Origin: Myxococcales bacterium
GTDB lineage: Bacteria > Myxococcota_A > Polyangia > Polyangiales > Houyiibacteriaceae
Direction: 5' to 3'
NCBI GenBank assembly: GCA_020354595.1
Contig: CP070650.1
Location: 206,428 to 211,617 of the forward strand
DNA length: 5,190 nucleotides
How positions within the stretch are numbered: position 1 is the stretch's first letter; every line of letters begins with the position of its first letter. Below the pieces are notes generated by a model. That model saw nothing but the letters and a program-made list of their open reading frames with translations, was not told the origin of the DNA and did not search any database. Of the stretch, positions 1 through 5,190 are shown piece by piece. A program made the position numbers and the translations under genes.

Positions 1-1036
1 GGACGTTGGCACGACGCCTGGAGTCCAATCGCATGCGGAGCGGGGGCTCGAAAGCATAGAGGTCCGGTAGGCCGTCATCGTCCTCCGAGATACTCGCGAT
101 CGGAACCAAGGCACCGATCGCGACATCTTCGATGGTCGTGCTGCCAACCAGGTTGCGGCGGGCTGCTGCGACGGAATCAGCGAGCCGACCGGCCGTCGAC
201 CAGACGGTCCGCTCGGAAAAGAGACGCGCGAGCGCGAAGGTCAGCCACCACAGGAGGCCGGAACCGAGCGCGAGCACACCGAGCTCCCACCTCTGAAGCG
301 GCTTCGAGGGGGCGAGCGCGTAGGTCGTGACGAAACAAACCGCGCACGCCACGATGAGGGGAACGCCGATACGACGAAGGGATCGCCACCTGGGATCGAC
401 CCAAGCGAGGTGCCCCAGCCAGAGCAGGAGGGCAACGGCGAGCTCGACCGCCGCAGCCAAGGAGCCGGTGAACGGCCCAAACCAGGCGTAGGCAAGACCG
501 ACGGCTAGAACGACGATTGCAGTGCCGGAGAGCGCCCCCTCGATCGTGTGACCGCGCCCGACGAGTACGACTTGATGGAGTGCCCCGATCGCCAGGAGGC
601 CGGCAACCACGACCACCGCGAAGGCGTGCTCGGGCAACAACCCGGCGCGGGCCAACGCGGCGGCCGCAGCACAAGCCAGAAGGAAGCCCCCTAACGCGCC
701 GTAGCGGGCCAGCTCGCGCGTGGAGCGAGGCAGCGCCAAGTGGAGCATCAGCGCCGCGGCGAACAGCCAAGCGAGGTCATGCGCGGTATCGAGGGACGGC
801 GATGCGGTGCGGGCCGACGCAATCGCGATCGCGAGGCTAACACCCATGAACGCCAGCGCCGAAACCCGCCTGCTGGGTCGGGCTCCCAGCAACGCCAGCG
901 GGGTCAGAGAAAACGCGAGCGCCGCCGCCGCGACCAGCCACTCGGGCGAGGAGCTGGCGCTCGCGGAGGCCCGCGCCGCCAACACATAGAGGACGGACGC
1001 TGGACCCAGAATTGTCAGGAGCCTCGATATTCGCAC
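1..1036 (-). CDS. Polytopic membrane protein, sensor-like, 3' end beyond the window (partial)
   Basis: An open frame runs without a stop from GTG at 1036-1034 to the left edge, giving 345 N-terminal residues. Two stops (1075-1073, the end of the upstream gene, and 1072-1070) lie in the same frame just before it. GTG is chosen because AGGCGAG at 1051-1045 sits 8 bases upstream; no ATG precedes the first hydrophobic helix. About ten hydrophobic segments are visible, near residues 6-25, 33-52, 58-75, 87-103, 112-132, 136-158, 166-185, 188-212, 225-243 and 250-272. A soluble part begins near 275: an Arg/Ala helix (AARRNLVGSTTIEDVAIGAL, from about 290), an acidic loop (SEDDDG), then LYAFEPPLRMRLD at the edge. 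Helix, loop and strand in that order resemble the start of a GAF-type domain, as in membrane-bound sensor kinases. No kinase, HAMP or catalytic motif is visible, so a sensor role is inference. The gap from the upstream HEAT gene is 36 bases, so co-transcription is likely. A transporter or another membrane enzyme cannot be excluded. Confidence 0.75.
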   Translation of the reverse strand, partial: MRISRLLTILGPASVLYVLAARASASASSSPEWLVAAAALAFSLTPLALLGARPSRRVSALAFMGVSLAIAIASARTASPSLDTAHDLAWLFAAALMLHLALPRSTRELARYGALGGFLLACAAAAALARAGLLPEHAFAVVVVAGLLAIGALHQVVLVGRGHTIEGALSGTAIVVLAVGLAYAWFGPFTGSLAAAVELAVALLLWLGHLAWVDPRWRSLRRIGVPLIVACAVCFVTTYALAPSKPLQRWELGVLALGSGLLWWLTFALARLFSERTVWSTAGRLADSVAAARRNLVGSTTIEDVAIGALVPIASISEDDDGLPDLYAFEPPLRMRLDSRRRANV

Positions 1037-1044
1037 GTTACGAG

Positions 1045-1051
1045 CTCGCCT
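1045..1051 (-). promoter_or_regulatory. Ribosome binding site deciding the GTG start at 1036
   Basis: AGGCGAG lies 8 bases upstream of GTG 1036-1034, in the 36-base gap after the HEAT gene. It is an imperfect match to AGGAG but is the only purine-rich candidate near the start of this frame. Confidence 0.4.
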
Positions 1052-1072
1052 ACGCGACGACGCCGGAGTCTA

Positions 1073-3067
1073 TCACCGGCCGCGGACCTGACCAGAGCCG
1101 CCGCTGTCCGATTGGACGAACATGCGAAAACCGACCCGTTGCCACCAGGTGCGATACTTCTTCTGCGCAGCCTCGCGCTCTTTCTTCGAGAGGCCGGGAT
1201 CGTAGCCGAAGTACTCCTGCGTGAGATGCTTGAGCTCGTCGGCGGCGCGCCGTCGAAGCCGCTCGTCGGAATGCATGAGGCCGTCGATCAACCACTCGAC
1301 CCGGTGTCGGCCGCCGTGCTTGTCGAGCCACCCGCTCCACTTCTTGGTGTTGGTGCCGAAGTCCTGGCAGCTCAGGCGCACCAAACTCGCATGGGCTGCG
1401 CGAATCACCTGGTCCTCGGGGCTGTCCAGGAGCGAAATGAAGAACTCGAAGGAGTCAGCGTCACGGAGTCGCCCGAGCGCCTCGATGGAGATCACTTGCG
1501 GCTGGAGTTGGCGGCCGTCCCGAGCCGACGCCCTGAGCCGCTCGATGAGCTGCATGAACTCCACCTCGCAGGCGTAGAGCACGCTCAACGCCCGGTAGGC
1601 ACCGCTTCGCACGCCCGCATCCGGATCGAACAGGCGGCGGCCAACCGGCTGAACGAGATCGGGATGAACGAACTCCGAGGCGAGGATCGTCGCGTAGTAA
1701 CGCGTGTCGGCTTCCTCGTGATCGAGCAAGGGGATCAGGTACGCCACCGACCGCTGTCCGAAAGCGACGAAGGCGCGGGCGATGGGTGAGAGGTCGCGCC
1801 CCGAGGGAATTCGCGCGTGGGGCTCGTTGCGATTGAACCAGAGGTTGCCCGGAAACTCACGAGCGAGCGCGGGAAGCGCAGCTTCGCCGACGCCGAGTAG
1901 GGGCAAGATGACTCTTTCGTCCTCCGGTCCGGCGGTTCGTAGCTCGGCGACCAAGCGCTCGACCTCGTCACCCACGTCGACGATCACGCTCGGAAGCGAG
2001 CCCTCCGAAACCGGCGGTGGCGGTGCGGGGTCCCATCGTCGTCCGGCGGGCTCGTGGTAGGCGTGGGGCGGGGCGGAAGCCGGCGCGCCGGGGCCGAGCG
2101 ATACCACGTCGTGTGTCAGTGCGCTGCCATCGTTGTCACGTCTCGGATCGGACGGAACCGAGTGACCGTGACCGGCGGCTGGAGCCGGTGCAGGCTGCCA
2201 ACCGGATGCGGACTCGGGTCTCGCTGACCGTTGAGGACGTGCGCTCGGAGCGCCCTGAGGACGGCGCGTGCCTTCCCGTCGCACGGACGGCCTCCCGAGC
2301 ACCTCGGCTGTGCGCGGCGGAAGGCTGTAGCGCGTCGCGTCGAGAAAACCACTAGAGGGCTCGGAGCGCTTCCTCGCCGGCGTTCCGGGGTCGGAGTCAC
2401 GAAACGTGCCGGCGGGAACGGAGGAGCCGATCTGGGGCAACACCGCCGGTGGCGGCTCGGTGTCCGCGATTCCCACAGGAGCGGGAATCGACGAACCCGC
2501 GCGGGGATAGGAGCCGGAGGCCTCCTTCTTGGGCGGAAGCGAGCTGCGTTTCCCGACCCCCTCGAACGGGGCGACGTAGGGCACCGGACCCGGATCGGCC
2601 GCGTCGAGTCGTTCTGCGAGATGTCGCATTCGGGAGGTCATCTCGATGTCGTAGTGGCGAGCCAAGCCAGCCTCGACGCGCACTGAGCAGACGATGCGCT
2701 GCACCGGGTCGATGCCGAGCTCGAACGAGATCTCGCGGAGGGTGGCGACCGGAAGCGGACGGTCGACGGCGAGCACGACCGCATCCTCGGTGCGGGCAAC
2801 GGGAATCAGCCGGTGTCGAACCGCAAACTCCCGAGGCAGCACACGAATGGTGCTGATCGGCACCTGCATGACTTCGTCCCGCGTGGCTGGAAGAAGACCG
2901 TACACCGCGGCGGAGTAGGCGTTCAGTGGGTTCTCGTGGAGGTACTCGAGCTCGAGAAGCACGGTGTCGAGGTTGCCCCCGCGCATGACCTGCTCCTGGA
3001 TCGCTTGCTGAACCCGCTGGACGGGGATCACCTGATCGCGGACCAGCAACGACGCGAGAACCGACAT
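1073..3067 (-). CDS. GspE/MshE N-terminal domain protein with HEAT-like repeats (no ATPase domain)
   Basis: 664 residues. The ATG at 3067-3065 is chosen because the domain begins at once (MSVLASLLVRDQVIPVQ), a GGA lies 6 bases upstream, and the longer frame would run back 69 codons into antisense-like Arg-rich sequence over rsmE. Residues 1-140 match the GspE/MshE N-terminal fold: two helical motifs of about 24 residues (3-26 and 32-55) separated by exactly 5 residues, then an alpha/beta part with LPREFAVRHRLIPVAR and LVLAVDRPL-like strands. Residues 165-360 are a Pro/Ser/Ala/Arg-rich, presumably disordered linker. Residues 365-650 are helical HEAT-like repeats, for example LIPLLDHEEADTRYYATILA and FISLLDSPEDQVIRAAHASL. 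The end is rich in Trp/Tyr (W577, W580, W592, W641, W642). No Walker A, Walker B or signal peptide is visible, so it is probably a cytoplasmic adaptor. In GspE/MshE proteins this domain contacts partner proteins or binds c-di-GMP; here the ligand residues are altered. A link to type IV pili, secretion or c-di-GMP signalling is inference. It lies 35 bases after rsmE. Confidence 0.88.
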   Translation of the reverse strand: MSVLASLLVRDQVIPVQRVQQAIQEQVMRGGNLDTVLLELEYLHENPLNAYSAAVYGLLPATRDEVMQVPISTIRVLPREFAVRHRLIPVARTEDAVVLAVDRPLPVATLREISFELGIDPVQRIVCSVRVEAGLARHYDIEMTSRMRHLAERLDAADPGPVPYVAPFEGVGKRSSLPPKKEASGSYPRAGSSIPAPVGIADTEPPPAVLPQIGSSVPAGTFRDSDPGTPARKRSEPSSGFLDATRYSLPPRTAEVLGRPSVRREGTRRPQGAPSARPQRSARPESASGWQPAPAPAAGHGHSVPSDPRRDNDGSALTHDVVSLGPGAPASAPPHAYHEPAGRRWDPAPPPPVSEGSLPSVIVDVGDEVERLVAELRTAGPEDERVILPLLGVGEAALPALAREFPGNLWFNRNEPHARIPSGRDLSPIARAFVAFGQRSVAYLIPLLDHEEADTRYYATILASEFVHPDLVQPVGRRLFDPDAGVRSGAYRALSVLYACEVEFMQLIERLRASARDGRQLQPQVISIEALGRLRDADSFEFFISLLDSPEDQVIRAAHASLVRLSCQDFGTNTKKWSGWLDKHGGRHRVEWLIDGLMHSDERLRRRAADELKHLTQEYFGYDPGLSKKEREAAQKKYRTWWQRVGFRMFVQSDSGGSGQVRGR

Positions 3068-3102
3068 ACCCGATCCATGATCGCGCCGCTCCGGTAGACC
3101 TG

Positions 3103-3831
3103 TCAACGAGGTTGCAAAGGCCGCAACCGGTCCTGAACGACGGTCAACGCGGCGGCAACCGCGGTGTCGACACGAAGGATCGACTTCCCGAGGCTTGCCG
3201 CAGTGAAACCGGCAGCCTGAAGGGAAGCGAGCTCGGCGTCGGAGAAACCGCCCTCGGGGCCGACGGCACACCATACCTGTTCAGGTGTTTCGTCGATCAC
3301 CAAGGCCTCCGTGGCGCGCGCGCCGAAGACGACGCCGAAGACGCCGGTGGGAAGCTCGGCGAGGTGCTCCGCGCACGACTTCGGTCCATGAATGATCGGG
3401 ATGTCGGCACGCTCACACTGCGCGGAGGCCTCCGCCGCGATTCGTGTGAGGCGTTCGATTCGCGAGCGCGTACGTTCCACGTCCCAACGAGGCACGGAGC
3501 GATCTGCCTGCATGAGCGCTACCTCGTGCACGCCGAGCTCGGTCGCCATGCGCACGCAGTCATCGAGCGTCGATCCCTTGGGAATGGCGAGCATCAGAAC
3601 CACCCGAGTGTGGCGCGGCTCGGCTACAGTTGCTTCGTCGGCCCGACACGTCACCTCGCCCCCGATCGACTCGACTCGAGCAGCAGCAACGCGACCGAGG
3701 CCGTCGAAGAGCTCCACCTCTTCGCCGACCCGCAAGCGCAGAACCCGTACGTGTCGGCTCGCACCCTCTTCAAGGGTCACCATCCCGCCTTGCTCCGGCA
3801 GGTTTGGCGCGTACAGCCGCCGGACAGTCAT
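3103..3831 (-). CDS. rsmE: 16S rRNA (uracil(1498)-N3)-methyltransferase RsmE
   Basis: 242 residues, the usual family length (about 240-250). RsmE is a SPOUT-class, SAM-dependent enzyme that methylates N3 of U1498 in 16S rRNA, in the decoding region of the small subunit. The N-terminal PUA-like RNA-binding part (1-70) shows RRLYAPN and HVRVLRLRVGEEVELFDG (27-44). The SPOUT domain shows LAIPKGSTLDDCVRMATELG (81-100), RSVPRW (111-116), IAAEASAQCERADIP (131-145), the SAM-binding GPEGGFSDAEL (191-201) and the knot segment LGKSILRVDTAVAAAL (214-229). The last usually reads LRxETA; here Glu is replaced by Asp (D222). The ATG at 3831 is chosen because it gives the family N-terminus, overlaps the prmA stop as ATGA, and is preceded by a strong AGGAGG. 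An upstream in-frame extension would lie over prmA and lacks family similarity. Neighbouring prmA and rsmE is a common bacterial arrangement, which supports both calls. Confidence 0.95.
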   Translation of the reverse strand: MTVRRLYAPNLPEQGGMVTLEEGASRHVRVLRLRVGEEVELFDGLGRVAAARVESIGGEVTCRADEATVAEPRHTRVVLMLAIPKGSTLDDCVRMATELGVHEVALMQADRSVPRWDVERTRSRIERLTRIAAEASAQCERADIPIIHGPKSCAEHLAELPTGVFGVVFGARATEALVIDETPEQVWCAVGPEGGFSDAELASLQAAGFTAASLGKSILRVDTAVAAALTVVQDRLRPLQPR

Positions 3832-4688
3832 GCCCCTCCTCTGCGTAGGAGGCAGGCACACCATTGTCCTTCCTCGAGCAGCTCTTCGAGACGCATGGAG
3901 GCGTAGGCAACGAGTAGCTCGTCGCGCTCGGCTCGCAAAATGCCACTCAAGATCAGCGCGGCGCCGGGGGCCATGCGCCCCTGAAGCTCGTTGGCCATGT
4001 GGACGAGGACTCTGGTTTCGATGTTGGCGAGAACGAGGTCGTATTCGCCGTCGATGTCTTCGAGAGGTCGTGTCGACGCTGTCACGGCCGAGGCGACGCC
4101 ATTCAGCTCGGCGTTGTGCTCCGCGACCACGACGGCGTCGTCCTCGATGTCGATGGCCACCGACGACGCAGCGCCCAATCGAATCGCCGCAATCGAGAGA
4201 ATCCCACTCCCGCACCCAACGTCGAGCACGCGCTCCCCGCCGCCCACGCGTTTGTCGAGAAACCGGAGCACGAGACGCGTGGTCTCGTGATCGCCGCTGC
4301 CGAAAGCATTTTCAGGGTCGATGGTGAGAACGACGTCATTGGGAGCGGCCTCCACCGGTTCCCACGAGGGGTGCAACAAGATGCGCCGCCCAATACGTTG
4401 CGCGCCAAAGCCGCGCCGCCATTCGGTCGCCCAGTTCTGATCGGCAACGTACACCAGCTCGGCCTGGTACTCGCCACGGACCTCGTCGAGTGCGCGGCGC
4501 GCGACAGCCTCGTCGTCGAATGCAGCGATCACGACGACATCGCCGCGGGTGGGCTCGCCAACGATCGTCGTCTCGTCCCGCTCTTCGAGCCCGGTCGCGC
4601 CGAGCTCCCAGAGCTTCAACTGCGCAAGCTCGAGCTGCTCCGGGGAGACCCGAATGGTCACGAACGGATGGCGTGCGCTGCCTGACAT
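3828..4688 (-). CDS. prmA: Ribosomal protein L11 methyltransferase PrmA
   Basis: 286 residues, close to the usual 290-300. PrmA is a SAM-dependent class I methyltransferase that, in E. coli, trimethylates the N-terminal amine and two lysines of ribosomal protein L11. An N-terminal substrate-recognition domain (about 1-75) is followed by the linker NWATEWRRGFGAQRIGRRI (85-103) and PSW (107-109). The catalytic domain has IDPENAFGSGDHETTRLVL (123-141), SAM motif I VLDVGCGSGILSIAA (134 + onward, roughly 144-158 of the translated product), AIDIEDDAV, and the catalytic-loop motif DLVLANI (217-223) with N222, then LILSGIL. The family usually reads DPGxAFGTGTHxTT; the DPENAFGSGDHETT form is a variant but keeps the loop. 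The ATG at 4688 is chosen for the family N-terminus and for GAGG four bases upstream; it shares one base with the stop of the small membrane gene (TGATG). An in-frame extension to 4973 would overlap that gene and is unlikely. The stop overlaps the rsmE start by four bases (ATGA), so translation of the two is probably coupled. Confidence 0.95.
   Translation of the reverse strand: MSGSARHPFVTIRVSPEQLELAQLKLWELGATGLEERDETTIVGEPTRGDVVVIAAFDDEAVARRALDEVRGEYQAELVYVADQNWATEWRRGFGAQRIGRRILLHPSWEPVEAAPNDVVLTIDPENAFGSGDHETTRLVLRFLDKRVGGGERVLDVGCGSGILSIAAIRLGAASSVAIDIEDDAVVVAEHNAELNGVASAVTASTRPLEDIDGEYDLVLANIETRVLVHMANELQGRMAPGAALILSGILRAERDELLVAYASMRLEELLEEGQWCACLLRRGGA
3835..3840 (-). promoter_or_regulatory. 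Strong ribosome binding site of rsmE
   Basis: A perfect AGGAGG lies 3 bases before the ATG at 3831, within the wider purine run GAGGAGGGG. Shifted pairing with GAGG at 3841-3838 gives a more usual 6-base spacing. It lies inside the last codons of prmA and decides the rsmE start over upstream in-frame codons. Confidence 0.65.
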
Positions 4689-4924
4689 CAAACCTCGATC
4701 ATTCGCGCGGACAAATAGATCACCAAGAACAGCAGCCAAGTGATCGGTCCGAGACGGTTGCCCCCGCGCCAGGCGACGATGGGCGTGAAGACCGGCATGA
4801 GGAACCCGAGATAGCGCCACTGAGCCGCCAACGGCCCCGACAGCACCCGCCACGCCATCAACAGGTGCGTAAACAGCAGCGCGGCGCCGGAGAGCGCCCA
4901 AGCCGCGAGCAGCCAAAGTTCCAC
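4688..4924 (-). CDS. Small three-helix membrane protein of unknown function
   Basis: 78 residues, starting at GTG 4924-4922. An in-frame TAG at 4936-4934 lies only three codons upstream, and the next possible start (M23) would remove the first helix, so GTG is the best start. Hydrophobic segments are visible near 3-25 (LWLLAAWALSGAALLFTHLL), 38-51 (YLGFLMPVFTPIVA) and 59-74 (GPITWLLFLVIYLSAR). Basic WRGGNR lies between the second and third helix. The composition is clearly that of a real membrane protein, and the frame ends in TGATG, sharing one base with the prmA start. That suggests it is translated with the two ribosome-modification genes. I do not recognise a family. No clear Shine-Dalgarno sequence precedes the GTG, so initiation may be weak or leaderless. 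Doubt remains because the protein is short and has no recognised homologue. Confidence 0.7.
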   Translation of the reverse strand: MELWLLAAWALSGAALLFTHLLMAWRVLSGPLAAQWRYLGFLMPVFTPIVAWRGGNRLGPITWLLFLVIYLSARMIEV

Positions 4925-4930
4925 GGGGCG

Positions 4931-4960
4931 GTTCTAGCGTATTTCGGGTGCCGGCGTCAG
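4931..4960 (-). promoter_or_regulatory. Possible sigma-70-like promoter with a near-leaderless transcript
   Basis: Read on the minus strand, CTGACG (4960-4955, compare TTGACA) is followed after 18 bases by TAGAAC (4936-4931, compare TATAAT); each matches four of six positions. Transcription would then begin at or beside the GTG at 4924, consistent with the lack of a ribosome binding site there. Such matches arise easily by chance and GC-rich bacteria often have weak promoters, so this is only a candidate. Confidence 0.2.
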
Positions 4961-4972
4961 CGGACTGATCCA

Positions 4973-5057
4973 CCCAGAACTCAGATCTCAGATCTCAGGT
5001 CTCAGCTCTGAGCCGCTCAGTTCTGGGAACTGAGATCTGAGATCTGGGAACTGAGTC
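4973..5057. repeat. Inverted heptanucleotide repeat array (5 + 5 units) forming a long hairpin
   Basis: The left arm (4975-5009) is five tandem heptamers: CAGAACT, CAGATCT, CAGATCT, CAGGTCT, CAGCTCT. The right arm (5023-5057) is five heptamers in the inverted sense: CTGGGAA, CTGAGAT, CTGAGAT, CTGGGAA, CTGAGTC. A 13-base centre (5010-5022) separates them. Positions 4982-4998 pair perfectly with 5030-5046 (17 bp). The stem continues inward to 5012/5016 with three mismatches and one G-T, closing on a three-base loop (5013-5015); CAG at 4975-4977 also pairs with CTG at 5051-5053. A competing 9-bp pairing exists between 4973-4981 and 5019-5027. There is no T-run on either side, so it is not a standard intrinsic terminator. 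It lies in the gap upstream of the small membrane gene. Its role is unknown. Confidence 0.92.
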
Positions 5058-5087
5058 CGTCAGCGCCCGCGCCAAGTAGGCAGGTCC

Positions 5088-5190
5088 CTACAGCTCCACG
5101 AACTGGGTCACGGCTTCCGCCTCGCCGCCACAGCTTGCGGGTCGCATGATGCCTGTTTCTTCTCGTCGCACCCTTGCGATCTCCTCGCCC
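5088..5190 (-). CDS. C-terminal end of an unrecognised protein (partial)
   Basis: An open minus-strand frame enters from the right edge and ends at TAG 5090-5088, giving 33 residues: GEEIARVRREETGIMRPASC, then GGEAEAVTQFVEL. The charged, mixed composition and the G/C preference at third positions look like coding sequence, and the orientation fits the other genes. The length is too short for a family call, and chance cannot be excluded. It would end 163 bases before the small membrane gene, with the heptamer array between them. Confidence 0.35.
   Translation of the reverse strand, partial: GEEIARVRREETGIMRPASCGGEAEAVTQFVEL

Noticed and set aside
177..770. 197-codon minus-strand frame
   Set aside because: It is an out-of-frame, Arg/Ser-rich reading of the membrane-protein gene; the neighbouring frame gives continuous transmembrane helices across the same bases.
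740..1789. 349-codon plus-strand open frame
   Set aside because: Lies antisense to both the membrane-protein gene and the HEAT gene, is Arg-rich with no domain, and spans two real genes; a GC-rich shadow frame.
3112..3906. 264-codon plus-strand open frame antisense to rsmE
   Set aside because: Mirrors rsmE, with no recognisable domain, while rsmE has complete family motifs.
3999..4685. 228-codon plus-strand open frame antisense to prmA
   Set aside because: Fully covered by prmA on the other strand, with composition expected of a shadow.
4973..5057. Heptamer hairpin as an intrinsic terminator
   Set aside because: No T-run follows the stem on either strand, and the stem is far longer than usual for a terminator.
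4973..5057. Heptamer array as a CRISPR or insertion-sequence end
   Set aside because: Units are 7 bases with no spacers, and no transposase or Cas gene lies nearby.
5076..5091. Small inverted repeat GTAGG/CCTAC
   Set aside because: A five-base stem with a six-base loop and no T-run is too weak to call a terminator.
5145..5190. Possible plus-strand start (MMPVSSRRTLAISSP) running off the right edge
   Set aside because: Only 15 codons, no good ribosome binding site, and it conflicts with a more coding-like minus-strand frame; undecidable from this window.

Overview
The window is GC-rich, with G or C at most third codon positions, and reads almost entirely on the minus strand. Gene content and style (a GspE-N/HEAT-repeat protein with a long Pro/Ser/Arg-rich linker, a multi-TM sensor-like protein, and PrmA with a SGDHETT loop) suggest a myxobacterium-like member of Myxococcota or the old Deltaproteobacteria. 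This is inferred from style; there is no rRNA or marker gene to place it.

Layout, in the direction of transcription (right to left). 5190-5088: the last 33 codons of an unrecognised minus-strand gene, low confidence. 5087-4925: a gap containing a striking heptanucleotide repeat, five units in each of two inverted arms, able to fold into one long hairpin. 4924-4688: a 78-residue, three-helix membrane protein of unknown role, starting at GTG. 4688-3828: prmA, ribosomal protein L11 methyltransferase. 3831-3103: rsmE, 16S rRNA m3U1498 methyltransferase. 3067-1073: a 664-residue protein with a GspE/MshE-type N-terminal domain, a disordered linker and C-terminal HEAT-like repeats. 1036-1: the N-terminal 345 residues of a protein with about ten membrane helices followed by the start of a soluble, possibly GAF-like domain, cut by the window edge.

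The first three genes are tightly coupled: TGATG joins the small membrane gene to prmA and ATGA joins prmA to rsmE. The last two follow with gaps of 35 and 36 bases and no visible terminator, so all five may form one transcript. The upstream half maintains the translation machinery (one protein and one rRNA methyltransferase, a pairing seen in many bacteria). The downstream half looks like signalling or surface machinery: a GspE-N adaptor without an ATPase next to a membrane sensor-like protein.

The items most worth a second look are the inverted heptamer array, the ATPase-less GspE-N/HEAT fusion with altered c-di-GMP-motif residues, and a duplicated Trp-rich module at the end of that HEAT region. 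I found no tRNA, rRNA, CRISPR array, transposase or prophage gene.
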